From: Sphingomonas sp. S-NIH.Pt15_0812
GTDB lineage: Bacteria > Pseudomonadota > Alphaproteobacteria > Sphingomonadales > Sphingomonadaceae
NCBI RefSeq assembly: GCF_003951315.1
Contig: NZ_QLJH01000020.1
Location: 9,656-73,655 of the forward strand
Reading direction: 5' to 3'
DNA length: 64,000 nucleotides
The position numbers and the translations under genes are program-made. This document shows, in pieces, positions 24,875 through 34,012 of the stretch. How positions within the stretch are numbered: position 1 is the first letter of the stretch; each line of letters starts with the position of its first letter. The notes under the pieces were generated by a model, which was not told the DNA's origin, did not search any database, and saw nothing but the letters and a program-made list of their open reading frames with translations.

Positions 24875-25889
24875 AGGCGCGATAGCCGCCCTGGCGCTCC
24901 AGCATCCAGCCGGGATATTCGGCCGGCAGCTTGGTCACCGCATCGAGCGCGGCGAGATCGTCCGCGTCGAGCGACACCTGGGTCGCGGCGATATTGTCGG
25001 TGAGCTGATCGACCCGCTTGGCCCCGACGATCACGCTCGTCACCACCGGCTGGTGGAGCAGCCAGGCAAGCGCGACCTGCGCGACGGTGCAGCGCTTCGT
25101 CTCGGCGATGCGGCGCATCTCGGGGATCACCACCGAGCCGCGCGTCCGATCGACCGGCGGGAAGTCGAAACTCGCGCGCCGGCGATCCGCCGCCTGACCC
25201 TCGCCATCGTACTTGCCCGACAGATAGCCGCCCGCGAGCGGGCTCCACACCATCAGCCCGATCTTCTCCGACCGCAGCATCGGCACGATCTCGCGCTCCA
25301 GGTCGCGGCCGACCAGCGTGTAATAGGCTTGGAGCGACAGGATCGGCGCGAGCCGCCGCGCCTCGGCGATGCCGACCGCCTTCATGACCTGCCACGCCGC
25401 CCAGTTGGACAAGCCGAGATAACGGACGTGACCATGACGGACGAGCGTATCAAGCGCCTCCAGCGTCTCCTCGATCGGCGTCGCGGGATCGAAGCCGTGG
25501 ATCTGATAGAGGTCGATATGGTCGAGGCCGAGCCGCTGGAGGCTCTGCTTGCACTGGCTGAGGATGTGGCCGCGCGACGCGCCGCGTGCATTGGGACCAT
25601 CGCCCATCGGACCCAGCACCTTGGTCGCGATGACGACATCGTCGCGGGCGACGCCCAGGTTCTTGAGCGACTGGCCGAGGATGCGCTCGCTCTCACCGCC
25701 GGCATAGACATTGGCGGTGTCGATGAAGTTGATGCCGGCATCGAGCGCGGTCCGGACCAGCGCGTCCGCCTCGTCCTGGCGAAGCTGGCCGATCTGGCCC
25801 CAGATGCCCTCGCTGCCGCCGAAGGTCATGGTGCCGAGGCAGAGTTCGGACACGAACAGGCCGCTATGGCCGAGTTGGCGCATACGCAT
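24873..25889 (-). CDS. Aldo/keto reductase
   Basis: A 338-residue AKR of the YajO/Tas-like type. FIDTANVYAGGESERILG holds the catalytic Asp and Tyr, VVIATKVLG the Lys, and DLYQIHGFD the His of the AKR tetrad; SVIVGAKRVDQLTDN is the NADPH-phosphate-binding segment. It reduces aldehydes or ketones. AGGAG precedes the ATG at 25889, so the longer frame is rejected. Divergent AraC-type regulator and operator-like direct repeats lie upstream. Confidence 0.89.
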   Translation of the reverse strand: MRMRQLGHSGLFVSELCLGTMTFGGSEGIWGQIGQLRQDEADALVRTALDAGINFIDTANVYAGGESERILGQSLKNLGVARDDVVIATKVLGPMGDGPNARGASRGHILSQCKQSLQRLGLDHIDLYQIHGFDPATPIEETLEALDTLVRHGHVRYLGLSNWAAWQVMKAVGIAEARRLAPILSLQAYYTLVGRDLEREIVPMLRSEKIGLMVWSPLAGGYLSGKYDGEGQAADRRRASFDFPPVDRTRGSVVIPEMRRIAETKRCTVAQVALAWLLHQPVVTSVIVGAKRVDQLTDNIAATQVSLDADDLAALDAVTKLPAEYPGWMLERQGGYRA

Positions 25890-25955
25890 GGGATGATACT
25901 CCTGTTGGAATGGATGAGCCGGAGATACGCCGCGAACGTTCGGCACCGCGACGCC

Positions 25956-25990
25956 GATCCGATCAATGTCCTGCCCGATCCTATCAAAGT
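25956..25990. promoter_or_regulatory. Tandem direct repeat, candidate AraC-type operator
   Basis: GATCCGATCAATGT (25956-25969) and GATCCTATCAAAGT (25977-25990) agree at 12 of 14 positions and start exactly 21 bases apart, two helical turns. AraC-family activators bind such tandem half-sites. The array lies between the aldo-keto reductase and the divergent AraC gene. Confidence 0.6.
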
Positions 25991-26038
25991 AATGCGTAGA
26001 CGGTGCTTTTGGCGCGCGGCGAAGCTATGATCTCTGCC

Positions 26039-26935
26039 ATGACGACGCTGTCAGACCTTGCCCAACTGATCGAGCGCCATTGGTTCGTCCATGGTCGCGA
26101 AACGCCGATCCCGGGCTTGCTCATCACCCGCGCGGAGGAGCCGACCGGCATCATCCGCACGGTCTATCGGCCGTCCTTCTGCCTCGTCGCGCAGGGTGCG
26201 AAGATGTCGATGCTGGGGCCGACACCCTATCATTATGCCGAGGGCCAATGCCTGCTCGCCTCGGTCGACCTGCCGGTCACGTCGCGCATCATTCGAGCGA
26301 GCGCGGCGGAGCCCTATCTGGCGCTGTCGCTGGCGATCGAACCGGTGACCGTGGCCGAATTGGTGGCGGAGCAGGCGGGCGTGCCGGGCCCGGCCGCCGC
26401 CTTCAACGCGCTGGCGACGAGCGACCACGATCCGGCGCTGCGTGATCCTCTCAGGCGTCTGCTCGAACTGCTCGACCATCCGGCCGACCAGGCGGTGCTC
26501 GCCCCGCTGATCCGGCGCGAGATCGTCTGGAGGCTGCTCGGCGGCGCGCTGGGACCGGCGCTGCGCCAAATGGGTCTGGTCGACACCCATGCCGCGCGGA
26601 TCGGCCGCGCGACGGCGTTCATCCGCGACCATTATGCCGAGACGCTGCGCGTGGCCGACCTCGCCGCGCTGGCGGGCATGAGCGTCCCCGGCTTCCACCG
26701 CCACTTCAAGGCGGTGACGACGATGACGCCGGTGCAGTTCCAGAAGCAGGTGCGATTGCAGGAGGCGCGCCGCCGCCTGATCGCCGCGGAGGAGGTGGCA
26801 CGGGTCGGCTTTGCCATCGGCTATGAAAGCCTGTCGCAGTTCAGCCGCGACTATCGCCGGCTGTTCGGGGCACCGCCGGGGCGGGATGCGGCAGCGATGC
26901 GCGCGCAACTGGTGCCGGAGCCTGCACTGCCCTGA
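26039..26935 (+). CDS. AraC-family transcriptional regulator
   Basis: A 298-residue protein with an N-terminal AraC_N-type domain (PIPGLLITRAEEPTG, VYRPSFCLVAQGAK) and a C-terminal double HTH (VADLAALAGMSVPGFHRHFK, then FAIGYESLSQFSRDYRRLFG). The class resembles regulators that sit divergent from aldo-keto reductase genes. The start is uncertain: ATG 26039 or ATG 26027, four codons upstream. It probably acts through the 21-base-spaced repeats at 25956-25990. Confidence 0.88.
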   Translation: MTTLSDLAQLIERHWFVHGRETPIPGLLITRAEEPTGIIRTVYRPSFCLVAQGAKMSMLGPTPYHYAEGQCLLASVDLPVTSRIIRASAAEPYLALSLAIEPVTVAELVAEQAGVPGPAAAFNALATSDHDPALRDPLRRLLELLDHPADQAVLAPLIRREIVWRLLGGALGPALRQMGLVDTHAARIGRATAFIRDHYAETLRVADLAALAGMSVPGFHRHFKAVTTMTPVQFQKQVRLQEARRRLIAAEEVARVGFAIGYESLSQFSRDYRRLFGAPPGRDAAAMRAQLVPEPALP

Positions 26936-26954
26936 TACTTGACTCCGTCAAGTA
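26936..26954. promoter_or_regulatory. Palindromic operator upstream of the MarR-GNAT gene
   Basis: TACTTGAC-TCC-GTCAAGTA is a perfect inverted repeat with 8-base arms, beginning directly after the AraC stop codon and ending 12 bases before the MarR-GNAT start. Size and symmetry fit a MarR dimer site, so autorepression is likely. Confidence 0.6.
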
Positions 26955-26966
26955 AGTTGATCCAGC

Positions 26967-27893
26967 ATGGCGGACATGGAAGATGCAGACGTCACCGCCA
27001 TCCGCCGGTTCAACCGCTTCTACACCCAGACGATCGGCGCGCTCGACGCGCGGTTCCTCGGCACCGAGGCGAGCCTGCCCGAAGCACGGTTGCTGTTCGA
27101 GATCGCCACGCACGAGCCGGTTACCGCCAGCGTGTTGCAGGACGCACTGGGCATGGACGCGGGCTATCTCAGCCGCCTGGTCGCGCGTTTCGAGAAGCGC
27201 GGCTGGATCGTGCGCGTGCGCCGCGACGACGACGCCCGTGCGCGTGACCTGCGGCTGACCGAGGCGGGACGTGAGGCCTTCGGCACGCTCGACCACCGCC
27301 AGAGCCATGCCGTCGGCGATCTGCTCGGCACCGTGGACGGACAAGCGCGGCGCGATCTGGTCGAAGCCCTGACGCGCGCGCGGCTGCTGCTGGATCCCGC
27401 ATCGGGTGGACCGTTCGTGATCCGGCCTTTCCGCATCGGCGAGCCCGCGCTGATCGCCGCGCGCCAGTCGCTCCTCTATGCCGAAAGCCATGGCTGGGGT
27501 CGCGAGTTGGAGGTGATCGAAAGCGAGGTGACCGCGGCGTTCCTGCGCGACTTCGATCCGGTGCGCGAGCAATGCTGGGTCGCCGAGATCGACGGGGTCA
27601 TGGCGGGCGCGGTGTTCGTGACCGACGAAGGGGATGGCATCGCCCGGCTGCGGCTGCTGCATGTCGAGCCCTTCGCCCGCCGCCGGGGTATCGGCGATGC
27701 GCTGGTCGGGGCTTGCGTCACCTTCGCACGGGAGACGGGCTATCGCGCGTTGACGCTCTGGACCCACACCGTGCTGGAGCCCGCGCGCCGTATCTATGCG
27801 GCACAAGGTTTCGTATGTGTCGAGACGGCGATGCATGAGCGGTTCGGCGTTCCGCTCCAAGGTGAGACCTGGCGGCTGGAGCTGCCGGCATGA
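26967..27893 (+). CDS. MarR-GNAT fusion (regulator with acetyltransferase domain)
   Basis: A 308-residue two-domain protein. Residues 1-140 are a MarR winged helix (ASVLQDALGMDAGYLSRLVARF, then a wing RRDDDARARDLRLTEAG). Residues 150-308 are a GNAT acetyltransferase with the acetyl-CoA loop LRLLHVEPFARRRGIGDALV, matching the R/Q-x-x-G-x-G/A motif. Such fusions are known in bacteria, but the acetyl acceptor is usually undefined. It overlaps the next GNAT gene by ATGA, so a regulator-acetyltransferase and a second acetyltransferase are co-translated. Confidence 0.85.
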   Translation: MADMEDADVTAIRRFNRFYTQTIGALDARFLGTEASLPEARLLFEIATHEPVTASVLQDALGMDAGYLSRLVARFEKRGWIVRVRRDDDARARDLRLTEAGREAFGTLDHRQSHAVGDLLGTVDGQARRDLVEALTRARLLLDPASGGPFVIRPFRIGEPALIAARQSLLYAESHGWGRELEVIESEVTAAFLRDFDPVREQCWVAEIDGVMAGAVFVTDEGDGIARLRLLHVEPFARRRGIGDALVGACVTFARETGYRALTLWTHTVLEPARRIYAAQGFVCVETAMHERFGVPLQGETWRLELPA

Positions 27894-28426
27894 CCGGCAG
27901 CCTGACGATCCGCCTCGCGACCGAAGCCGACCTTGGGACGCTGCGCGACCTGATGACATTGTCGATCGATCGCGGTCAGGCGGCGGTGCTGACCCCGGCG
28001 CAGATCATGGCCAGCCGCTCCGTGATGGGGCTCGACACGCAATTGGTGCGCGACGGCACGTACTTCGTCGTCGAGGACCATGGCGTGCCGGTCGGCTGCG
28101 GCGGATGGAGCCGGCGGGCGACGCTCTACGGCGGCGACCATAGCACCGACCTGCGGGACCCGGCGCTGCTCGATCCCGCGAAGGACGCCGCCCGTATCCG
28201 CGCTATGTACACCCACCCGGACCATGTCCGGCGCGGGATCGGCCGGATGATCCTCGACCGCTGTGAGCAAGCGGTACGGGCGGAAGGGTTCGCCGCCGTC
28301 GAACTGATGGGCACGGCCGGCGGCGTGCCGCTCTACGCGGCCTACGGTTACGAGCCAGTTGAGCGCGCCGATACCCATGTCGATGGAGTCGTCGTGCCGC
28401 TGACCCGGATGCGGAAGCGGCTGTGA
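27890..28426 (+). CDS. GNAT-family N-acetyltransferase
   Basis: A 178-residue single-domain GNAT. IRLATEADLGTLRDLM is the first strand-helix unit, and MYTHPDHVRRGIGRMILDRCE carries the acetyl-CoA pyrophosphate loop RRGIGR. YGYEPVERAD is the C-terminal strand. The substrate is unknown. Translation is coupled to the MarR-GNAT gene. Confidence 0.82.
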   Translation: MTGSLTIRLATEADLGTLRDLMTLSIDRGQAAVLTPAQIMASRSVMGLDTQLVRDGTYFVVEDHGVPVGCGGWSRRATLYGGDHSTDLRDPALLDPAKDAARIRAMYTHPDHVRRGIGRMILDRCEQAVRAEGFAAVELMGTAGGVPLYAAYGYEPVERADTHVDGVVVPLTRMRKRL

Positions 28427-28449
28427 TCCAGGGCTGATGCCGCCGCCCG

Positions 28450-29613
28450 TCAGGTCGGGCAGGCCTTGGCGTTCGGCCGACGCCGGAACGCCAGCAGCAT
28501 CGCCAGCGCCACCGCCGCCATCACCGCGCCCGCCAGCGACACGGTGGGCAAGCCCAGCCCGGCCCCGATCACGCCGCCGCCCAGCGCCGCGCCGATCGCA
28601 TTGCCAAGGTTGAAGGCACCGATATTCATCGCGGAGGCGAGGTTCGGCGCGTCCGAGGCCGCATCCATCACCCGCATCTGCAAGGGCGGTACGATCGCGA
28701 AGCTTGAGATGCCCCAGATCAGGATGGTGATGGCGGCGGTCACCGGCCATTGCATGAGAACCGTGAAGGCGAGCAGCGTCAGCGCCATGATCGCCAGCAT
28801 GGTCATGAGTGCCCGGTCGACCGAACGGTCGGCCAGCCGCCCGCCGACGCCGTTGCCGATCGTCGCGCCGACGCCGAACAGCATCAGCATCGCGGTGACA
28901 TAGCCGGTCGAACCATGCGTCACGTCGCGCAGGATCGGCACGATATAAGTGAACACGGTGAACACGCCGCCAAAGCCGATCGTGGTCAGGGCCAGCGCCA
29001 TCACGACCGGCCCGCGCGTCAGCACCCGCAGTTCGGCGCGCATGTCGCCGCCCTCCACAGCCGGCAGCGGCGGCAGCGCGAGCCGCAGAGACAGCATCGC
29101 GATTGCGCCGACGCCCGCGATCCCGGCAAAAGCGGTGCGCCAGCCGATCGCCTCGCTGACCCAGGTCGCCGCCGGCACGCCGCCGATGGTGGCGACGGTC
29201 AGCCCGGTGAACATCGCCGCCACCGCGCCCGCGCGCTTGTCCGGCGGCACGAGGCTCGCGGCGACCACCGCGCCGACGCCGAAGAACGCGCCGTGATTGA
29301 ACGAAGTGACGACCCGCGCCGCCATCAGCATCCAATAGCCGCCCGCCATCGCCGACAGCGCATTGCCGAGCGTAAAGATGCCCATCAGTGCGATCAGCAG
29401 CGTCCGCCGGTCGATCCGCCCGGTGGTGAGCGTCATCAACGGCGCCCCGATCAGCACGCCCATCGCATAGGCGCTGACCAGCAGCCCGGCGGCGGGGATC
29501 GACACCTGCAGGTCCGCCGCGATCACCGGCAACATGCCCATCGGCGCGAACTCGGTCACGCCGATGCCGAAGGCACCGACCGCCAATGCGAGCAATCCGA
29601 GGTTGAACTTCAT
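28450..29613 (-). CDS. MFS efflux transporter, DHA1/AraJ type
   Basis: A 387-residue 12-helix transporter. GAFGIGVTEFAPMGMLPVIAADL is characteristic of the AraJ/YdhP/PbuE-like DHA1 clade, with motif A in LMTLTTGRIDRRTLLIALM. These proteins export sugars, nucleosides, arabinose-like compounds or drugs. GAGGGAGC lies before the ATG at 29613. It begins 13 bases after the aldo-keto reductase stop, so the two form a detoxify-and-export pair divergent from a LysR gene. Confidence 0.86.
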   Translation of the reverse strand: MKFNLGLLALAVGAFGIGVTEFAPMGMLPVIAADLQVSIPAAGLLVSAYAMGVLIGAPLMTLTTGRIDRRTLLIALMGIFTLGNALSAMAGGYWMLMAARVVTSFNHGAFFGVGAVVAASLVPPDKRAGAVAAMFTGLTVATIGGVPAATWVSEAIGWRTAFAGIAGVGAIAMLSLRLALPPLPAVEGGDMRAELRVLTRGPVVMALALTTIGFGGVFTVFTYIVPILRDVTHGSTGYVTAMLMLFGVGATIGNGVGGRLADRSVDRALMTMLAIMALTLLAFTVLMQWPVTAAITILIWGISSFAIVPPLQMRVMDAASDAPNLASAMNIGAFNLGNAIGAALGGGVIGAGLGLPTVSLAGAVMAAVALAMLLAFRRRPNAKACPT

Positions 29614-29626
29614 GATCGTAGCTCCC

Positions 29627-30661
29627 TCAAACCATCGGCGGCGCGAGGCGGGCGAAGCCCTCCTGTTGCCGGTACGGGGTGTGTGGATAGGGCGGCAGCA
29701 CGTCGCTCGCCGCATCGAGCGCGGCAACCTGCTCGGGCGTCAGCGCCCAGCCGACCGCGCCGAGATTGTCGCGCAACTGCGCCTCGTCGCGCGCGCCGAT
29801 GATGACCGACGATACGGTCGGACGTCGCAGCAGCCAGTTGATCGCGACCTGGGGCACGGTCTTGCCCGTCTCCACCGCCACCGCCTCCAGCGCGTCGACG
29901 ACGCGGTAGAGATGCTCGTCCTCGACCGGTGGCGCGAACTGCACGGTATCGTGGAGGCGGCTCCCCGCCGGGATCGGCCGTCCCCGCCCGATCCTGCCGG
30001 TCAGCCGCCCCCAGCCGAGCGGGCTCCAGACCAAGGCACCGACGCCCTGATCCGCCGCCAGCGGCATGAGGTCCCATTCATACGCTCGGCCGATCAGCGA
30101 GTAATAGACCTGATGCGCAACGAGGCGCGGCCAGCCATGGCGATCAGCGAGCGCTTGCGCCTTCATGATCTGCCAGCCGGGATAGTTGGAGACGCCCGCA
30201 TAGCGGACCTTGCCGTCGGCGATCAGCCGGTCAAGCGTGCCCATCACCTCCTCGGTCGGCGTTGCCGCGTCGAAGGCGTGAAGCTGGAGCAGGTCGATCC
30301 GGTCGGTGCCGAGCCGCCGCAGCGCCGCCTCGACCGCGCCGATCAGCCGCGTCCGCGACGCGCCCCAGTCCTGCGGGCCGTCACCCATCGGCAGGCCGGT
30401 CTTGGTCGAAATGAGGACGGCATCGCGCCGCCCCTTGATCGCTTCGCCGAGCACCTGTTCCGACGCGCCGTCCGAATAGACGTCGGCGGTGTCGAACAGC
30501 GTCACGCCCGCGTCGAGGCAGATGTCGACCAGCCGCCGCGCCTCTGCGGCGTCGCTTGTACCCCAGGCGCTGAACAGCGGCCCCTTGCCTCCGAACGTGC
30601 CGGCGCCGAACGACAGCGCCGGAACGCGCAGGCCGGACGATCCCAATTGGCGATATTCCAT
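29627..30661 (-). CDS. Aldo/keto reductase
   Basis: A 344-residue AKR. Catalytic Asp and Tyr lie in TLFDTADVYSDGASEQVLG, Lys in VLISTKTGLPMG, and His in DLLQLHAFDA; the cofactor segment is SVIIGARDEAQLRDN. The ribosome-binding site AAGGAGGTG is nearly ideal, fixing the start at 30661. It is the first gene of a two-gene operon with an MFS exporter, and a LysR regulator is divergent. Confidence 0.89.
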   Translation of the reverse strand: MEYRQLGSSGLRVPALSFGAGTFGGKGPLFSAWGTSDAAEARRLVDICLDAGVTLFDTADVYSDGASEQVLGEAIKGRRDAVLISTKTGLPMGDGPQDWGASRTRLIGAVEAALRRLGTDRIDLLQLHAFDAATPTEEVMGTLDRLIADGKVRYAGVSNYPGWQIMKAQALADRHGWPRLVAHQVYYSLIGRAYEWDLMPLAADQGVGALVWSPLGWGRLTGRIGRGRPIPAGSRLHDTVQFAPPVEDEHLYRVVDALEAVAVETGKTVPQVAINWLLRRPTVSSVIIGARDEAQLRDNLGAVGWALTPEQVAALDAASDVLPPYPHTPYRQQEGFARLAPPMV

Positions 30662-30674
30662 GACACCTCCTTTG

Positions 30675-30687
30675 CGAATGTCATTCG
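30675..30687. promoter_or_regulatory. Short palindrome in the reductase/LysR intergenic region
   Basis: CGAATG-T-CATTCG is a perfect inverted repeat with 6-base arms, 14 bases upstream of the reductase start codon. It may be part of a LysR binding site. Confidence 0.35.
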
Positions 30688-30765
30688 TCAGGCGCATAGA
30701 TGGACGGTGAAGCACGGTGGCGAAACCGCCCGCCGGTGCAAAGGATCTATGCCTTGGATGCAAAG

Positions 30766-31671
30766 GTGATAGGCAATGATGATCGCGCCCGGTCACTCGC
30801 CCTGTTTGCGAGCGTGGTGGAGGAAGGCAGCTTCTCGGCGGCCAGCCGCACGCTCGGGCTGACGCCGTCGGCGGTGGCGCGGGCGATCGACCGGATCGAG
30901 GCGCGGCTGGGCGTCCGGCTGCTGCTGCGTTCCACCCGCGCGTTGACGCTGACCGCCGAGGGGCAGGCCTATCTGCTCGCAGCGCGGCGCATTCTCGCCG
31001 ATCTCGACGATGCCGAGCAGCAGATCGCCGACCAGGGCGCACCGCGCGGACGGCTGCGGATCAGCGCGGCGCTGGCGCATGGCCGGTTGTGCGTCGTGCC
31101 TCTGCTCGGCGAGTTCGCGCACGCTTATCCGCATATCATGATCGATATCGCCCTGACCGACACGCTGGTCGATGTTGCGGCGGGTCAGGCCGATGTCGCG
31201 ATCCGCTTCGGCCCGCTTGCCGACAGCGGACTCACGGCCCGGAAGCTATCCGAGGCGCGGCGAGTGATCGTGGCGTCGCCCGATTATCTGGCGCGGGCGG
31301 GCACGCCCAGGGTCCCGGAGGATCTGCACGCCCACAAATGCCTGAACTTCAGCTTTCGCCGCGCCGAACCGATCTGGCCGTTCCGCCGCGACGGCAAGGA
31401 TTTCGCGCTGAGTGTCGAGGGCGGCATCGTCGCCAACAATGGCGAGACGCTGGGTCATCTCGCCGCTGCCGGCGTTGGCGTCACCCGCGTCGGCCGCTTC
31501 AGCGTCGCGGCCGAGATCGCTGACGGGCGGCTCATGCCATTGCTGGAGGATTATAATCCAGGCGACGTCGAACTGATCCACGCGATCTTCGTCGGGGGGG
31601 CCACTACGCCTGCACGGGTGCGGGTGTTCGTCGACTTTCTGGTCGAGCGCTTAGCCAGCCGGTTCGAGTAG
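30766..31671 (+). CDS. LysR-family transcriptional regulator
   Basis: A LysR protein of 301 residues from the GTG at 30766, or 323 from ATG 30700. The winged HTH is SLALFASVVEEGSFSAASRTLGLTPSAVARAIDRIE, followed by a binding domain (GRLRISAALAHGRLCVVPLL). The shorter start is preferred because it gives the standard LysR N terminus and leaves 104 bases for two divergent promoters; no good ribosome-binding site supports either start. Its 3' end overlaps the convergent MocR gene by 21 bases. It probably controls the divergent reductase/exporter operon. Confidence 0.85.
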   Translation: MIGNDDRARSLALFASVVEEGSFSAASRTLGLTPSAVARAIDRIEARLGVRLLLRSTRALTLTAEGQAYLLAARRILADLDDAEQQIADQGAPRGRLRISAALAHGRLCVVPLLGEFAHAYPHIMIDIALTDTLVDVAAGQADVAIRFGPLADSGLTARKLSEARRVIVASPDYLARAGTPRVPEDLHAHKCLNFSFRRAEPIWPFRRDGKDFALSVEGGIVANNGETLGHLAAAGVGVTRVGRFSVAAEIADGRLMPLLEDYNPGDVELIHAIFVGGATTPARVRVFVDFLVERLASRFE

Positions 31672-33063
31672 CGGGCGCGAAACGGCCTTTTTCAGAAACG
31701 CGTACAGCCGGTCGTCATCGCTCATGGCGACGTTGAAGCGCATGTGATCGCGCCAGCCGCCACTGGTACTGAACACCGGCCCCGGCGCCAGCACGATACC
31801 TTCCGTGATCGCCCGCCGGGCAAGCTCAACGGCATCGACGCCGTCCGGCAATCGCGCCCACAGGAAGATGCCCGCCGCCGGATCGACCCATGGTTCGATA
31901 CCGGTGGCCCGCAGACATTTCGCCACCCTGGCCGCAGCCCGGGCCAGCCGGGTCCGGACACCGTCAACGTGGCGCCGATAGCTGCCATCGGTCAGCACCG
32001 CGTGCAGCAGGTTGGCGGTGAGCGGACTGCCCGCCATCGACGTCGCGATGCGCAAGTCGGCCAGCCCTTCGATCCAGTCGGGTCGCGCCGCGATATGGCC
32101 ACAACGCACCGCGGCGGACAACGACTTGGAAAAGCTGCCGATCCGGATCGTCCGATCTAGGCCGTCGAACGCCACCAGACGCGGCGACGGCGTATGTTCG
32201 AAGTCGGCGAAGATATCGTCCTCGACGACGACCATGTCGTGCGCCTCGGCGATCTTGAGCAAACGGTGCGCGGTGGCGGCGGCGAGGGACGCGCCGGTCG
32301 GGTTATGGACGCTCGAGTTCGTCAGGTAGAAACGCGGGCGATGCGTGGCGGCAGCCTCTGCAAAGGCAGTGACGTCTGGCCCGGTCGGCGTCATCGGCAC
32401 ACCCACCACCATTGCCCGGTGTGCCCGGAGCAGCGCCAGGAAGTTGAAGTAGCAGGGATCGTCGACCAGCACCGTATCGCCGGGCTGGAGCAGGAAACGG
32501 CACACCAGATCGAGCGCATGGGTGCCGCTGTCGGTCAGCAGGATTTGGTCGGGTCCGGCCTCGATCCCCTGATCCGCCATTCGCCGCGCGAGCAACGCCC
32601 GGAGCGGCGGCGAGCCCAGGGGTGACGCGTAGCCCGCCAGCGTGCCGTCATCGTCCGATCGCGCCACCCCGCGCATCGCCTTGCGAAGCGCATCGCCCGC
32701 CAGCCAGTCGTCGGGCAACCAGCCGCATCCCGGCATCAGTTCGTGGCGGCGCTCCCCCAGCGACTGGCGCAGCATCCAGAGCGGGTCGACCTCACGTTCC
32801 TTCGTATTGGCCAGCCGATCCAACGCCAGCGGAGCCAAGGGCGCGACGACATAAAAGCCCGATCCCGGTCGCGAGCGAATGACGCCCTCGGCGGCGAGGC
32901 GATCATAGGCCTCGACCACCGTCGAGCGCGCGACGCCGCTCGTCTCAGCCATGGCGCGGATCGACGGCAGCCGTGCGCCCGGCGTCAGCGCGCGGGCATC
33001 GATCCGGTCACGGATCGCGCGGACCACCATGCCGGTGCGGGTTTCGTCGGGGGCGCTCGCCAT
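31651..33063 (-). CDS. MocR/PdxR-type GntR regulator with aminotransferase domain
   Basis: A 470-residue fusion: an N-terminal GntR winged HTH (residues 10-75; LPSIRAMAETSGVARSTVVEAYDRL) joined to a fold-type I aminotransferase domain. The PLP lysine is in IGSFSKSLSAAVRCG, and the conserved Asp in VVVEDDIFADFEH. MocR proteins sense PLP or PLP adducts, for example PdxR, GabR and TauR. It is divergent from a PhzF gene, its likely target, so the signal could be an amino acid or vitamin B6 compound. Confidence 0.88.
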   Translation of the reverse strand: MASAPDETRTGMVVRAIRDRIDARALTPGARLPSIRAMAETSGVARSTVVEAYDRLAAEGVIRSRPGSGFYVVAPLAPLALDRLANTKEREVDPLWMLRQSLGERRHELMPGCGWLPDDWLAGDALRKAMRGVARSDDDGTLAGYASPLGSPPLRALLARRMADQGIEAGPDQILLTDSGTHALDLVCRFLLQPGDTVLVDDPCYFNFLALLRAHRAMVVGVPMTPTGPDVTAFAEAAATHRPRFYLTNSSVHNPTGASLAAATAHRLLKIAEAHDMVVVEDDIFADFEHTPSPRLVAFDGLDRTIRIGSFSKSLSAAVRCGHIAARPDWIEGLADLRIATSMAGSPLTANLLHAVLTDGSYRRHVDGVRTRLARAAARVAKCLRATGIEPWVDPAAGIFLWARLPDGVDAVELARRAITEGIVLAPGPVFSTSGGWRDHMRFNVAMSDDDRLYAFLKKAVSRPLLEPAG

Positions 33064-33169
33064 CGTACTGCTGTTCTCACCAATACAGTTCGGCGCGATC
33101 GTACCGATGTGTATCTGTCAGCGCCAGTTGTCGTGCGATACGACGGGTCATCATCAACAGGAGATGCCC

Positions 33170-34012
33170 GTGACCCGCCTCTTCCGCCTAGTCGACGTAT
33201 TCGGCACCGATCCGCTGACCGGCAATCCGCTGGCCGTCATCGCCGATGCGGAGGGTCTGACGACGGCCGAGATGCAGGCGATCGCAAGCTGGTTGAACTT
33301 CTCCGAGACGACCTTCCTGCTGCCGCCGGTCGATCCGTCTGCCGACTATCGCGTGCGCATCTTCACCATGGCGCACGAACTGCCGTTCGCCGGGCACCCG
33401 ACCTTGGGGAGCGCCCACGCTTGGCTCGAAGCGGGCGGGCAGCCGAAGCAGGACAGCGTGATCGTGCAGGAATGCGGCGTGGGGCTGGTCACGATTCGGC
33501 GCGATGGCGATGAGCTTGCTTTTGCCGCTCCACCGCTGCTGCGCGGCGGCACGCCGACCGAGGCCGAGATTGCTCAGGTCGCCGAGTTGCTGCGGATCGA
33601 CCGCTCGGCCATCGTCGATGCGGCCTGGGCGGACAATGGCCCCGGCTGGATCGCGGTCATGTTGGAGTCGGCCGAGGCAGTGCTGGCGGTCGAACCGGCG
33701 CGGTACCACCCTGAGCATATCGACATCGGCATCGTCGGGCCGCATGCGCCCGGCAGCGAGGTCGCGTTCGAACTGCGCGCGCTCTTCACCGACGCGCATG
33801 GCGGGCTGATCGAAGACCCCGTTACCGGCAGCCTCAACGCCTCCGTCGGCCAGTGGCTGTTCACCAGCGGTAGGGCCAGCGGCCGCTATGTCGCCGCACA
33901 GGGCACGCGCCTCGGGCGGAGCGGGCGTATCCATGTCACGCAGGACGAGGCTGGCCAGGTGTGGGTCGCCGGAGCGACGCGGACTTTGTTCTCCGGGCGG
34001 ACGCAAGGGTGA
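33170..34012 (+). CDS. PhzF-family protein
   Basis: A 280-residue PhzF/diaminopimelate-epimerase-fold protein. VDVFGTDPLTGNPLAVI at the N terminus, NFSETTFLLPP with the catalytic-type Glu, FTMAHELPFAGHPTLGSAH and EDPVTGSLNASVGQWL are the family blocks. PhzF isomerises a phenazine precursor; most paralogues have unknown substrates. The start is GTG, with AGGAG 6 bases upstream; the ATG closer to the AGGAG is too near to be used. It is coupled to the DJ-1-like gene by a TGATG overlap and is divergent from MocR. Confidence 0.87.
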   Translation: MTRLFRLVDVFGTDPLTGNPLAVIADAEGLTTAEMQAIASWLNFSETTFLLPPVDPSADYRVRIFTMAHELPFAGHPTLGSAHAWLEAGGQPKQDSVIVQECGVGLVTIRRDGDELAFAAPPLLRGGTPTEAEIAQVAELLRIDRSAIVDAAWADNGPGWIAVMLESAEAVLAVEPARYHPEHIDIGIVGPHAPGSEVAFELRALFTDAHGGLIEDPVTGSLNASVGQWLFTSGRASGRYVAAQGTRLGRSGRIHVTQDEAGQVWVAGATRTLFSGRTQG

